Notes: generated by a model from the letters alone, not told the origin. A stretch of DNA of 64,000 nt from Rhizosphaericola mali (GCF_004337365.2 NZ_CP044016.1:3658001-3722000), one strand, 5' to 3'. Positions 52,703 to 62,105 are shown, counted from the stretch's first letter. Translations and numbers: made by a program.

Positions 52703-53743
52703 ATGGTCAAGATTGGAAAAATAGAATTACCAGCATTTCCTTTGTTATTAGCGCCAATGGAAGACGTGAGCGATCCGCCTTTTCGTGCCGTGTGCAAGGA
52801 CAACGGAACTGATCTGATGTATACAGAATTTATCAGCAGCGAGGGTCTGATTAGAGACGCGATCAAAAGTCGTCAAAAATTGGACATATTTGAGGAAGAG
52901 CGTCCTGTCGGCATTCAGATATTTGGTGGCGATGAGGAAGCGATGGCGATGAGTGCGCAGATTGTTTCTACGGTCAATCCTGATTTGGTGGATATCAATT
53001 TCGGATGTCCCGTCAAAAAAGTCGTTTCCAAAGGTGCAGGCGCTGGCGTATTAAAAGATATTGACCTGATGGTGCGCCTTACAGAAGCGGTTGTACGAGG
53101 AACGAATCTACCAGTTACGGTCAAAACGCGTCTTGGCTGGGACCATGACTCCTTAAATATATTGGAAGTAGCTGAGCGATTGCAAGATGTCGGGATTCAA
53201 GCCTTATCCATCCACGGTCGTACAAGAGCGCAGATGTACAAAGGTCATGCAGACTGGACATTGATCGGTAAAGTGAAAGAAAATCCAAGAATTAAAATTC
53301 CCATTTTTGGAAATGGAGATATCGACAGTCCAGAAAAAGCGGTAGAATATAAAAATCGATACGGTGTTGATGGATTAATGATCGGTCGCGCCGCCATTGG
53401 TTATCCTTGGATTTTTAGGGAAATAAAACATTTTGAAAAAACAGGAGAATATTTAGCACCTCCAACGATCCAAGAAAGAATTGATGTCATTAAAAAGCAT
53501 TTGACGCAATCTATGAAGTGGAAGGGCGACACTTTGGGGATTTTGGAAATGCGTCGACATTATGCCAATTATTTGAAAGGTTTTCCATCCGTAAAAGAAT
53601 TTAGAAATATTCTCGTCAATCTCAAAACCTATCCTGAGATCGAAGAAGTTTTGGATAAAATGATTGTTCGATATGATGGCTTTATTCCTGATCGAATTAT
53701 GGCATCTTATCCAGAAGGCAACGAACCTAGTTGCTCTATCTAA
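52703..53743 (+). CDS. dusB: tRNA-dihydrouridine synthase
   Basis: 346 residues from the ATG at 52703; the frame extends to TTG 52664 but the added residues are atypical. FMN-dependent TIM-barrel enzyme that reduces uridines in tRNA. Motifs: LAPMEDVSDPPFRAVCKDNGTDLMYTEFIS, DINFGCPVKKVVSKGAGAGVLKD with the catalytic Cys, VKTRLGWD, IHGRTRAQMYKGHADW and GNGDIDSPEKA plus GLMIGRAAIGYPWIFRE. The NFGCPV/KGAGA blocks place it in the DusB group. The C-terminal helical RNA-binding domain is present. Divergent from the CPBP protease gene; a terminator follows 7 bases after the stop. Confidence 0.94.
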   Translation: MVKIGKIELPAFPLLLAPMEDVSDPPFRAVCKDNGTDLMYTEFISSEGLIRDAIKSRQKLDIFEEERPVGIQIFGGDEEAMAMSAQIVSTVNPDLVDINFGCPVKKVVSKGAGAGVLKDIDLMVRLTEAVVRGTNLPVTVKTRLGWDHDSLNILEVAERLQDVGIQALSIHGRTRAQMYKGHADWTLIGKVKENPRIKIPIFGNGDIDSPEKAVEYKNRYGVDGLMIGRAAIGYPWIFREIKHFEKTGEYLAPPTIQERIDVIKKHLTQSMKWKGDTLGILEMRRHYANYLKGFPSVKEFRNILVNLKTYPEIEEVLDKMIVRYDGFIPDRIMASYPEGNEPSCSI

Positions 53744-53750
53744 AAAATAC

Positions 53751-53781
53751 AAAAGGTTGATAATTAAATTATCAACCTTTT
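53751..53781. terminator. Bidirectional terminator after dusB
   Basis: Perfect 14-bp stem AAAAGGTTGATAAT (53751-53764) / ATTATCAACCTTTT (53768-53781) with a 3-base loop. It serves dusB and the convergent DUF4251 gene, whose stop codon touches the right arm. Confidence 0.85.
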
Positions 53782-54281
53782 TATTTCTTTTCAATCGTCC
53801 CCGTATAAGAAATTGGGGTACGCGTATTACTCACAATCTGCACAGTTGCATAACCTGAAGTTCCCACATTCATCCAAATTTGTTGCACATCATTCACCGT
53901 TGCAAACATGCCGAGGTCTTTGGGCACAATATGTATTTGATACATACTTTTTTTCTTATTGGGCTGGATATCGTATTTATACCTCGTTGTAGTAAACTTT
54001 ACACCTCCATCTGAAGGATTTAGAGGAGCGGAAAAACTTCGCCCAAAATAGGGCAACCATCCAATAATAGAGTCAGACTTTACAGTTAGCGTATAATTAT
54101 AATTTAGTATAACATTTCCGCCAGCCATAGGATTGGCATTACGTGCATGAAATACAAAATTTGTATCCAAAATCATTTTTGTAATAGAATCTATCTCGGC
54201 TACTTTAGTAACTTGATTCTTGGCAGAATTACATGAAAATATGAGCATAATCATACTGAAAAATACAATTAGCTGGCGCAT
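53781..54281 (-). CDS. DUF4251 lipoprotein
   Basis: 166 residues. MRQLIVFFSMIMLIFSC is a lipoprotein signal with Cys17 as the lipid site. The mature domain has FHARNANPMAGGNVILNYNYTLTVKSDSIIGWLPYFGRSFSAP and NPSDGGVKFTTTRYKYDI, the characteristic blocks of the Bacteroidota DUF4251 family. It should be anchored in the outer membrane or its periplasmic side. Function unknown. Monocistronic; its stop codon overlaps a bidirectional terminator shared with dusB. Confidence 0.85.
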   Translation of the reverse strand: MRQLIVFFSMIMLIFSCNSAKNQVTKVAEIDSITKMILDTNFVFHARNANPMAGGNVILNYNYTLTVKSDSIIGWLPYFGRSFSAPLNPSDGGVKFTTTRYKYDIQPNKKKSMYQIHIVPKDLGMFATVNDVQQIWMNVGTSGYATVQIVSNTRTPISYTGTIEKK

Positions 54282-54352
54282 AACCTTCCAATTTTAACTA
54301 TGAATTTACTAATATTCCTCTATTTTTAAAAATTATTATAAAATTTTAGTAC

Positions 54353-55390
54353 ATGATAAAAGGTTTGAGTAAAGGAAGTATTGTTATTGCACTTTTGTTT
54401 AATTTTCATATTATTCAAGCTCAATCAAATCAACATAGATTATTACTAGGAATTTCAAAAGTGGATCACAAATTGGTATTAATGGATGCCAAGACTTACC
54501 AAGTTTTAAATAAAGTCGATATTGGCGAAGATCCGCATGAGGTTACAGTTTCTAGTGATGGCAAAACAGCTTATGTTTCCAATACAGGATTTGGAAGTTT
54601 GCATGAAATAAATGTAATTGATTTAGTGCATCAAAAAGCAATTAAAAATATTGACACACGTCCACTTTGGGGACCACATGGACTTTCTTATACTAATAAT
54701 GAATTGTGGTTTACTGCTCAAGGCTCTAAAGCTATTGGTAGATATAATCCTCAAACAGATAGTTTGGATTGGAGTATGGGAACTGGGCAAAACGTTACGC
54801 ATTTATTATATGTAAAAAAAGATGCAAAGCAAATCTATGCTACAAATGTGGAGTCAGGAACTGTCAGCATTTTGGAAGAGAAACTAGTACAGCCGATGAT
54901 CCCGCCAACTGGCAAATTACCTCCAAATGCTAAACCAAGATTAGATTGGGATCAAACATTGATACCTGTTGGTGTCGGTGCAGAAGGCTTTGCTGTTACA
55001 CCTGATGAAAATGAACTATGGACTATAAAACCAGACGGAACCATTGCAATTATCAATTTATCCGAAAAAAAATTGGAACAAACAATCAATTCTAAAGTTC
55101 TTGGCTTACATAGAATTGGGTTTTCAAATAATGGAAAACTTGCGATTATTGTTAGTGTGAGGACGGGAGATCTTTTGGTTTATGATGTTGCTAAACGACA
55201 AGAAATCAAGCGCCTTAACATTGGTCAAGGCGCAGGTATTATGGTTGACGAGAAAGAAAATATTGCTTATATCTCTTGCACTCCTAATAACTATACAATT
55301 GTTTTTGATCTAAATAAATTAAAAGTTATTCAAAAACTAAAATACGGTGGTCGTCCAGATGGTATAACTATTGCTGAATGGAAGGATTAA
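54353..55390 (+). CDS. Exported YncE-like beta-propeller protein
   Basis: 345 residues with a signal peptide (about residues 1-24, ending IIQAQ). At least six blades are visible through repeated sheets such as DPHEVTVSSDGKTAYVSNTGFGSLHEINVIDL, AEGFAVTPDENELWTIKPDGTIAIINL and GAGIMVDEKENIAYISCTPNNYTIVFDL. It resembles the YncE/cytochrome-D1-like seven-bladed propeller group, without any heme motif. Members are periplasmic or surface proteins with binding roles. It is convergent with the GH29 fucosidase gene (4 bases between stops). Confidence 0.82.
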   Translation: MIKGLSKGSIVIALLFNFHIIQAQSNQHRLLLGISKVDHKLVLMDAKTYQVLNKVDIGEDPHEVTVSSDGKTAYVSNTGFGSLHEINVIDLVHQKAIKNIDTRPLWGPHGLSYTNNELWFTAQGSKAIGRYNPQTDSLDWSMGTGQNVTHLLYVKKDAKQIYATNVESGTVSILEEKLVQPMIPPTGKLPPNAKPRLDWDQTLIPVGVGAEGFAVTPDENELWTIKPDGTIAIINLSEKKLEQTINSKVLGLHRIGFSNNGKLAIIVSVRTGDLLVYDVAKRQEIKRLNIGQGAGIMVDEKENIAYISCTPNNYTIVFDLNKLKVIQKLKYGGRPDGITIAEWKD

Positions 55391-55394
55391 ACAT

Positions 55395-56801
55395 TTATAA
55401 CTTGGGTTCATTATAGATTCCGAACTCCGCAATTGAAGGAGTACTATTATATTCATTTATCTTCATACGTACTTTATCGCCTTTTGTATTGGGGAAACGG
55501 ATAAGTTTGGTTTTCTGTTTATTATTACCATCTATAAGTTTTTTCCATTGCCCATGAGTATAAATTTCCAATGTATAATTTGTAATCTTTGGCTCGCCAC
55601 CTTCAGTAATAACAATGGTATTAAAAGAAATATCTTTTCCTAATACAACTTCATACCATGGATTCTTAATTTCTGGATTAGATTCCCATGAAGTATTAAA
55701 CTTATCATCATTTCCAAAATCCATAATATTCATATCATCACTCCAACTACTTTCTGCAAATTTGTCCTTAGCTAAATTGCGCGAAATTATTGGAGCATCT
55801 TGTTTTGGTAAAGCTTGATATTTTTTATCATCTTGCCATAATTCACCCATTTTTTGTAATGCATCTAATGCATTTTTATCGATAAGACCCTCTTTATTAG
55901 GTGCAACATTTAAAAGAAAATTACAATATGCATTGTTAAATGGAACCAAATTATCCTTGATAAGAAATTCTGGAGATTTTAAGGTTGAACTCGGAAATGT
56001 CGTTTTCCAAAACCAGTTTTCTTGTAAAGGCAAACAAGACAAAGCGGGCAACTTATTCGTCTCTTTAGAAATCATTTGACCAGCATTTTGTTCGTAAGAT
56101 TTTATATCCGAGTAAAACAACGCACCCGCTGGATATTTGGCGGAATTGAGATCCATTACTAAACAATTAGGTTGCCATTTTTTTACCCAATTATAAATTT
56201 CTTGAAAAGATATATCGTCATAACTAATTCTAGACCAAGGAGCATCCCAACCATCAAATATAAGCGCATCTATTGTTCCATAGTTTGTTAATAATTCCTT
56301 CAATTGAGCCTTGATAAATACTATGCTTTGCTTGTTAATATTATTTGGACGTATCCGATGATGTGTATCCAATATGGAATAATATAAAGATACTTTCAGT
56401 CCATTTTTTCTAAAGGCATTGACATATTCTTTAACTACATCTTTTTTGAACGAACTATTCATGACACTATAGTTCGTTGTTTTTGTATCCCATATACAGA
56501 ATCCACTATGATGCTTTGTAGTTAAGCATCCATAAGTCATATGCGCAGACTTGGCAGCTTTTGCCCACTGATCACAGTCTAACTTAGTAGGATTAAATGT
56601 AGCGGCTGGCATGTCAGGATCTGGCCAATCTTGATTTGCATAAGTTGGAATATTAAAATGAATAAACATGCCAAACTTTAAATCAATAAATGCTTGTTGT
56701 AGTTCCTGCAAGGATTTCTTTTCTGGACTATTATAAACTTTTTGAGCATTCATATTTAAAAATGTCAAAAACAAACAAAGGCATAAAATAATCTTTCTCA
56801 T
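55395..56801 (-). CDS. Secreted GH29 alpha-L-fucosidase with a C-terminal F5/8C-like domain
   Basis: 468 residues; signal peptide MRKIILCLCLFLTFLNMNAQ. The TIM-barrel contains LKFGMFIHFNIPTYANQDWP and CLTTKHHSGFCIWDTKTTNYSV (substrate-site His residues), with the expected nucleophile Asp in ALIFDGWDAPW (about 207). The acid/base Glu varies in this family and was not assigned. Residues 350-465 (NPWYEVVLGKDISFNTIVITEGGEPKITNYTLEIY) form a discoidin/F5-8C-like carbohydrate-binding domain. It should release alpha-L-fucose from glycans outside the cytoplasm. No partner glycosidase or SusC/D lies next to it; the GH95-like gene is 18 kb away. Confidence 0.9.
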   Translation of the reverse strand: MRKIILCLCLFLTFLNMNAQKVYNSPEKKSLQELQQAFIDLKFGMFIHFNIPTYANQDWPDPDMPAATFNPTKLDCDQWAKAAKSAHMTYGCLTTKHHSGFCIWDTKTTNYSVMNSSFKKDVVKEYVNAFRKNGLKVSLYYSILDTHHRIRPNNINKQSIVFIKAQLKELLTNYGTIDALIFDGWDAPWSRISYDDISFQEIYNWVKKWQPNCLVMDLNSAKYPAGALFYSDIKSYEQNAGQMISKETNKLPALSCLPLQENWFWKTTFPSSTLKSPEFLIKDNLVPFNNAYCNFLLNVAPNKEGLIDKNALDALQKMGELWQDDKKYQALPKQDAPIISRNLAKDKFAESSWSDDMNIMDFGNDDKFNTSWESNPEIKNPWYEVVLGKDISFNTIVITEGGEPKITNYTLEIYTHGQWKKLIDGNNKQKTKLIRFPNTKGDKVRMKINEYNSTPSIAEFGIYNEPKL

Positions 56802-56860
56802 TTATAATTTGCTTTTGGTAAAACTATAGTATTGTATTTAAAACTAATTGTTAATGACAA

Positions 56861-57547
56861 TTACAATTTACTTTCTCTTTTATATAAAGAACAAAATACC
56901 AACAAAATTAATCCCGGAGCCAAAATCAAACCAAGTCCATAACATTTGCCCATCCAAGCGCCCAGTAAACAACCAATCAAAAATCCTGAAATGGTTACCA
57001 TTTGTTTTTTCAAACTATTCCAGCCATCTATACGAAATTGCCCACCTTTTAATACATTACTCAAGTCCAGTGATGCTTGCGTAACATTTCCTGTCATCAT
57101 GGTAGTAGGACCATGCGTTTCTTTTGCAAACATCTTTCCAAATGCATTTTGAAATCCTAGCCCAACTACTGTGATCATCACCGAAGTGTACATACATAAT
57201 TGCGATTCCAAATTCGAAAAATGTGGGAGTAAAAAGCCCAATACGCCAGCAAGTATTAGCAAACAGCTTTCTATCAATAACATATTATATCTGTTAGAAA
57301 GTCTTCCTGCAAGTCTTCCCCCTATCATTACCGTAACTATAAATATGGGAAAAGAAATTAATTTTACCCATGAGCCTTCACCAGATCCAGAGGCCACCTG
57401 AGCTGCAAATACAACAAAATTGCCTGTCACATGTGCGGAAAAGATACCCTCCCCAGCTACAAATGTTAAAGTATCACAATAACCACCGATTACAGCTAGT
57501 AAAAAGGTGAGACAACTGATTGTTTTTACTGAATTTTCAAATACCAT
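56861..57547 (-). CDS. DUF1275 (YoaK) family membrane protein
   Basis: 228 residues with six hydrophobic segments. The start VKTISCLTFLLAVIGGYCDTLTFVAGEGIFSAHVTGNFVVFAA and the middle GLGFQNAFGKMFAKETHGPTTMMTGNVTQASLDL are the paired blocks of DUF1275. The two-fold pattern (FSAHVTGN / TTMMTGNVTQ) suggests an internal repeat, as in small transporters, but no substrate is known. It overlaps the end of doxX by 11 bases and is the last gene of the cluster running from 62766 or 63142 on the minus strand. Confidence 0.88.
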   Translation of the reverse strand: MVFENSVKTISCLTFLLAVIGGYCDTLTFVAGEGIFSAHVTGNFVVFAAQVASGSGEGSWVKLISFPIFIVTVMIGGRLAGRLSNRYNMLLIESCLLILAGVLGFLLPHFSNLESQLCMYTSVMITVVGLGFQNAFGKMFAKETHGPTTMMTGNVTQASLDLSNVLKGGQFRIDGWNSLKKQMVTISGFLIGCLLGAWMGKCYGLGLILAPGLILLVFCSLYKRESKL

Positions 57548-57992
57548 AGTCTTGATTTTTACTAATAATGTGTTCTAAAATAACTTGATCAAATGAATAG
57601 GTCCCCGCACCTAAAACTAATAAAAAAAGCAACGACAGTGTATACATATAAGGAACATCTCGTATTTCAATATTATCATGGCGATGCACTACAAAATATC
57701 CAATTGCTGTAACTCCAATCGTTGGCAATACCACTAAACGAGTGCCTAAACCCATCATCATTAAAAATGGAACAACCGTATCCGAAAATGTAGCTATCAG
57801 CCCATTTAACTTATCAGGCAATCCGAGCGGATTTGGAACATGCTCTTTTTGCCCATTTTCTACTCTAAATTTTTTCATGCCATGTACCCGAAATAACTCT
57901 AGCGCTAATAAAAATCGAAAGATTAAAACTGCAAGGTTATTTTTTATATTTCCTAAATCAGAGCTCAGGACAAAGTGAATGATTGAATTCAT
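57537..57992 (-). CDS. DoxX-family membrane protein
   Basis: 151 residues, four predicted helices: LAVLIFRFLLALELFRVHG, GLIATFSDTVVPFLMMMGLG, RLVVLPTIGVTAIGYFVVH and YTLSLLFLLVLGAGTYSFDQVI. These are typical of DoxX/DUF417-like four-helix proteins, found in quinone-linked and thiosulfate-related membrane complexes and in operons for redox stress. It is 10 bases after the amidohydrolase gene and overlaps the YoaK-type gene, so all three are surely co-transcribed. The charged segment MKKFRVENGQKEHVPNPLGLPD forms a loop. Confidence 0.85.
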   Translation of the reverse strand: MNSIIHFVLSSDLGNIKNNLAVLIFRFLLALELFRVHGMKKFRVENGQKEHVPNPLGLPDKLNGLIATFSDTVVPFLMMMGLGTRLVVLPTIGVTAIGYFVVHRHDNIEIRDVPYMYTLSLLFLLVLGAGTYSFDQVILEHIISKNQDYGI

Positions 57993-58002
57993 TATTTAAA
58001 AT

Positions 58003-59904
58003 TTAGAAGGCAAAACAAGAACAACCCAATGCACCCCAAAAAGCGGTATAATTATTTACCGGCACTTCACTTTTACGTGCTTTATCATGCGCATGACCAT
58101 GTACATTACAAGCACCAGCACAACAATGTAACATCGAAAAATCTACAACATCTTGACCGCTGTTTTTTGTTTTGGCTTTATAACTCGACAAACTATAATT
58201 TCCTTTTCCTTCATTATAAAAGCCATTGAAAGATTTGGTTGGCGACCAATCAGGTAAAATTGGAATGGTAGGTGGAGCATAGTTTGAAAATTTATCTTTT
58301 GCATACACAATCTTTCCTCCAACGATCGTCATTTCGGATTCAATATGTTTGATAGCTTCATCTTCTACGGTAAAATAATCACTATCCAAAACCGCCAAAT
58401 CTGCAAACTGTCCGACTTTTATAGAACCTTTTTTATCTGTTTCTGTTGAGAACCATGCGCCTCCTTTAGTATATAATTCTAGTGCAGTTTCACGACCTAC
58501 CGTTGTGTCAGGACTATACAATTGCATTCCTCCAACCGTCTTCCCCGTTGCCAACCAATACAGACCGAGCCAAGGATTGTAACTACTTACACGCGTTGCA
58601 TCTGTACCAGCACCGATCGGAACTTCCATTTCTAAGATTTTCTTAACTGGTGGCGTTTGTGTCGCAGCATTAGCACCGTACCTATCAGTAAAATACTCTC
58701 CTTGAAAAGCCATTCTATCTTGCACCGCAATACCACCGCCTAAGGCTTTGACTCGTTCTATATTGCGCTCGTCAATTGTCTCGGCATGATCAAAAATCCA
58801 ATGCAAACCATCAAATGGAATTTCTCTATTGACTTTTTCAAATACATCCAAAAAACGTGTAATACTTTCATTATACGTAGCATGTATTCTAAATGGCCAA
58901 CGTTTTTCCACTAATTTAAGAACAACTTTTTCTAGTTCATCTTCCATCTTTTCTGGCAAATCTGGACGAGGTTCCATGAAGTTTTCAAAATCAGCTGCGG
59001 AAAATACCAACATTTCACCCGCTCCATTGTGACGATACATATCATCTCCTTGATGCAATTCCACACTATTAGTCCAATGTTCAAAATCTTCAAATTCGTG
59101 TTTTGGACGTTGTGTAAATAAATTATACGCGATACGAATCGTCAATTGATTTTGTTCATTTAATAAACGTACCACTTCATAGTCTTCTGGAAAATTTTGA
59201 GACCCGCCACCAGCATCTATCACACTCGTTATACCAAATCTATTGAGTTCTGTCATAAAATGACGTGTAGAATTTATTTGATAGTCTAGTGATAGTTTGG
59301 GGCCCTTTCCTAAAGTTGAATACAAAATCATGGCACTAGGTGTAGCTAAAATCAAACCAGTAGGATTACCATTCGCATCTTTTTGAATCGTACCACCTGG
59401 AGGTGCTGGTGCATCTTTAGTATACCCAACAGCATTTAAGGCTGCTCTATTTAAAAATGCGCGATCATACAAATGCATAATAAAAACAGGCGTTTCTGGA
59501 GCAATCGCATTGATTTCATCCAATGTAGGCATTCTTTTTTCTGCAAATTGATATTCCGTCCAGCCACCAATCACTCTTACCCATTGAGGAGAAGGTGTTT
59601 TGTCTACTTGAACTTTTAACATACGTAATGCATCTGCCAAAGAAGGAACTCCATCCCAACGTAATTCCAAATTATAATTGAGGCCTCCACGAATTAGGTG
59701 CGTATGTGAATCGTTGATACCAGGAATAACGCGTTTTTGAAGAAGATCAATTTTGCGTGTGGTAGTATCTCCATATTTATTCAAAATATCAGCATCATTA
59801 CCCACAGCAAGGAATTTACCATCTTGAATAGCTACTGCAGATGCATTTGGATTTTGTGCATCTACAGTAGAAATTTTTCCATTAAATAAAATTAGATCAG
59901 CCAT
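58003..59904 (-). CDS. YtcJ-like amidohydrolase with Cys/His-rich C-terminal tail
   Basis: 633 residues, longer than YtcJ-type enzymes (about 540). N-terminal composite beta domain, then the metal-binding HxH in INDSHTHLIRGGLNY, VIDAGGG, HATYNES, HWIFDHAETIDE and GAGTDATRVSSYNPWLGLYW, the metal sites of the amidohydrolase fold. C-terminal ADLAVLDSDYF precedes an extra 75 residues ending in a cluster with HCCAGACNVHGHAHD and the terminal WGALGCSCFAF, seven Cys residues or so in 50. No signal peptide. It should hydrolyse an amide or ester bond of an unknown substrate; the tail may bind metal or a partner. It sits between the exported M17_N-like gene and doxX. Confidence 0.88.
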   Translation of the reverse strand: MADLILFNGKISTVDAQNPNASAVAIQDGKFLAVGNDADILNKYGDTTTRKIDLLQKRVIPGINDSHTHLIRGGLNYNLELRWDGVPSLADALRMLKVQVDKTPSPQWVRVIGGWTEYQFAEKRMPTLDEINAIAPETPVFIMHLYDRAFLNRAALNAVGYTKDAPAPPGGTIQKDANGNPTGLILATPSAMILYSTLGKGPKLSLDYQINSTRHFMTELNRFGITSVIDAGGGSQNFPEDYEVVRLLNEQNQLTIRIAYNLFTQRPKHEFEDFEHWTNSVELHQGDDMYRHNGAGEMLVFSAADFENFMEPRPDLPEKMEDELEKVVLKLVEKRWPFRIHATYNESITRFLDVFEKVNREIPFDGLHWIFDHAETIDERNIERVKALGGGIAVQDRMAFQGEYFTDRYGANAATQTPPVKKILEMEVPIGAGTDATRVSSYNPWLGLYWLATGKTVGGMQLYSPDTTVGRETALELYTKGGAWFSTETDKKGSIKVGQFADLAVLDSDYFTVEDEAIKHIESEMTIVGGKIVYAKDKFSNYAPPTIPILPDWSPTKSFNGFYNEGKGNYSLSSYKAKTKNSGQDVVDFSMLHCCAGACNVHGHAHDKARKSEVPVNNYTAFWGALGCSCFAF

Positions 59905-59916
59905 TTAGGAAAAATT

Positions 59917-60693
59917 TTAGTTGTTAATAGAAGCAATTGCACTTTGAATTCCATTTCCTGCAACTGTGAAAAATGCTGGCCCTGCCAATAAATACACCGT
60001 TTTCAATGGTTTTAATTTTGCCAAATTATTGTCCTTCAAATATTCCTCAGTACGGTATCCTTTTACAATACCTTTTACAATATTACCTGCTACTTCGGCT
60101 GTTGGAGAGTCAATACCTGCATCTTTCAAATCACTACCAAATGCGAAGTTTGTCACACCTAATTTCACCGCTTCTCTAGCGGCAACTTCACCTATATCAG
60201 TCATGATACCTGCATTAAATTGATTACGATCACCTAGTCCAATAATCAAATATTTTTTTGCTTTTAAACTAGAACCTTTAGGTGCATCTATTAATATAGT
60301 TTCGTATCGGCGACCTACAAAACGACCAGATTTACGTAGTTCTGTAAACTTGCCATTCATCGCTTTATCTAAATGTACTAAACCATTGAATTCCGCAGGC
60401 AAGGCTGGTGGAGCATTAAAAATATCCCCTTCCGTATATTCAAAGGCACAGACAACTTGCAAATCTGTCACTGTTGCGGAAGGCCCTTGTACTAAACCAA
60501 TCATAGAAACACCATCCACATTACCCCAATTTTTGCTAGTTCCTGCTGGTGTTAATTTTTGTTTCGGATCAATCTGATTGATTCCTGTTGATTGTGCAAA
60601 TATTTGTTGCTGAATGGGTGCAATGCCTGCAATCAAAAAGCCACTTATTATAGTTGCTTTTTTCCATAATTTACTCAAACTTGTCATTTTCAT
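59917..60693 (-). CDS. Exported stand-alone M17 aminopeptidase N-terminal (macro-like) domain
   Basis: 258 residues. An N-terminal helix (WKKATIISGFLIAGIAPIQQQIFAQ) is a signal peptide. The rest has YETILIDAPKGSSLKAKKYLIIGLGDRNQFNAGIMTDIGEVAAREAVKLGVTNFAFG, the pattern of the leucyl-aminopeptidase N-terminal macro-like domain. The catalytic M17 domain with its NTDAEGR metal site is absent: the protein simply ends after YLLAGPAFFTVAGNGIQSAIASINN. It may bind a ligand or a protein in the periplasm. It lies 12 bases after the porin gene and 12 before the amidohydrolase gene, in the middle of the cluster. Confidence 0.75.
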   Translation of the reverse strand: MKMTSLSKLWKKATIISGFLIAGIAPIQQQIFAQSTGINQIDPKQKLTPAGTSKNWGNVDGVSMIGLVQGPSATVTDLQVVCAFEYTEGDIFNAPPALPAEFNGLVHLDKAMNGKFTELRKSGRFVGRRYETILIDAPKGSSLKAKKYLIIGLGDRNQFNAGIMTDIGEVAAREAVKLGVTNFAFGSDLKDAGIDSPTAEVAGNIVKGIVKGYRTEEYLKDNNLAKLKPLKTVYLLAGPAFFTVAGNGIQSAIASINN

Positions 60694-60705
60694 TTTATTA
60701 TTATT

Positions 60706-62088
60706 TTAGAATTTGAAAGAAAGGCGAGTATTGATAAACAAACCATTTTTATGATTTGGTATCACATCGTCAATATAGTTACCTGTTTTAAAATATTGAA
60801 CACCCATATTTAGGGCAATTTTATTTGTCATTGTATAGGTCGCACTTGCTAAATAAGCCGTACCTATATATCGTTTTTTTGAATCTACTAAGTTTAGATT
60901 CAACGTTCCACTTGGTCTGTAAATACCGTCACCTAAAGAATAGCGCCAGTTAAATACCACGTCACCTTGTAACATCAATTTAGCAATGGGACTATAACTC
61001 GCATATGGATGAATATCTATCAAATTGACAGGACCAATTTGCGGATTAAATCCAAAATATCCGCCTTTTGGATAAATGGGATTAAAGGTTTGTAACTTGC
61101 CATCACCAGCATGAGAATCGCCCGAGATATAGTCGTTGCGTATACTGATTGATGGACTTCCTTTTATTTGATCAAAATTATATCCAAACTCCGCAGCACC
61201 TGTCCACGCACTAATTTTTCCTTTTCCAAAATGCCCAAATTGATAAGCGCCTTCGAAATTATAAATAAAACCACCGCCATATTTATAGTATCTAGCACCT
61301 ACAGTTTGGCGTCTTTCATTCGCTACGCCTTCTACAAATACGGAATTATCTCTGCGAATGCCAATGTAATAAAATTCTACATTTCCACTTTTGGGAATAA
61401 TCCAATTGCCGTACAGTCCCCATAAATTGGCCTGCTTGCTGGATTTATTATCTAGTGCGCCTGTATTAATCGTATCCGCAGCCATTACGAATGCATCTAC
61501 TCTTAATTGTGGAGAAAAATAAGCCAATTTTATACCATCGAAATACAATCTCAAATTGGGACCTTCTCTCACAGAAATCAGTCGACCACTTCCATAGTCC
61601 AATTCTTGTCGACCAATCCGACCAGTGAGCGTTTTTTTATTTTTATCAATAAACTTATAGTCCAAAAATAAATTCTGAACATTAAATTTATCTTCATCAA
61701 TCATACGCGCACCATTCTTTCGACCACTCTCCCAGGCACTTCGTATTTGCCCAAATACACGCCATCGATTATTCAAATGCCAATCACCATAGAAATCGTA
61801 ACGTTGTAATAAAAATGGATTAGTCCCAATGCCGAGTCTTCCCCAATCTTCATTATCAAAATATACAAATTCCGCACGCGCCTCTCCACCTAGAGATAAG
61901 TAAGATTGCTTTCCCGTCGGGATATATTTCAAACTATGATAAAATGTTTTAGAAGAGTCTTTCCAAGTGGAATAATCTTCATCAAAACGCATCAATTTAA
62001 AACTTTGAGCATGGGATTTTTCCATCATTAAAAATCCCAAACCCCCAAAGAAGAAAGTAATTATATAGTGTAATAAATGTTTCGCCAT
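60706..62088 (-). CDS. Alginate-export-type outer-membrane beta-barrel porin
   Basis: 460 residues with a signal peptide (about 1-27, ending KSHAQ). The mature protein is a run of amphipathic strands, beginning SYLSLGGEARAEFVYFDNEDWG and LLQRYDFYGDWHLNNRWRVFGQIRSAW, with the RIGRQELDYGSGRLISVREGPNLR block of the alginate-export domain (PF13372), and ending in FINTRLSFKF with the terminal Phe needed for barrel assembly. It should be an 18-strand channel for anionic or aromatic small molecules. It lies inside the cluster, so it probably imports the substrate for the hydrolases encoded next to it. Confidence 0.87.
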   Translation of the reverse strand: MAKHLLHYIITFFFGGLGFLMMEKSHAQSFKLMRFDEDYSTWKDSSKTFYHSLKYIPTGKQSYLSLGGEARAEFVYFDNEDWGRLGIGTNPFLLQRYDFYGDWHLNNRWRVFGQIRSAWESGRKNGARMIDEDKFNVQNLFLDYKFIDKNKKTLTGRIGRQELDYGSGRLISVREGPNLRLYFDGIKLAYFSPQLRVDAFVMAADTINTGALDNKSSKQANLWGLYGNWIIPKSGNVEFYYIGIRRDNSVFVEGVANERRQTVGARYYKYGGGFIYNFEGAYQFGHFGKGKISAWTGAAEFGYNFDQIKGSPSISIRNDYISGDSHAGDGKLQTFNPIYPKGGYFGFNPQIGPVNLIDIHPYASYSPIAKLMLQGDVVFNWRYSLGDGIYRPSGTLNLNLVDSKKRYIGTAYLASATYTMTNKIALNMGVQYFKTGNYIDDVIPNHKNGLFINTRLSFKF

Positions 62089-62105
62089 TTTTATTTACAC
62101 TATAA

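Noticed and set aside
52618-52866. N-terminal extension of the CPBP protease frame
   Set aside because: It would run into dusB on the other strand and adds no membrane or signal sequence; the ATG at 52617 begins a normal CPBP protein.
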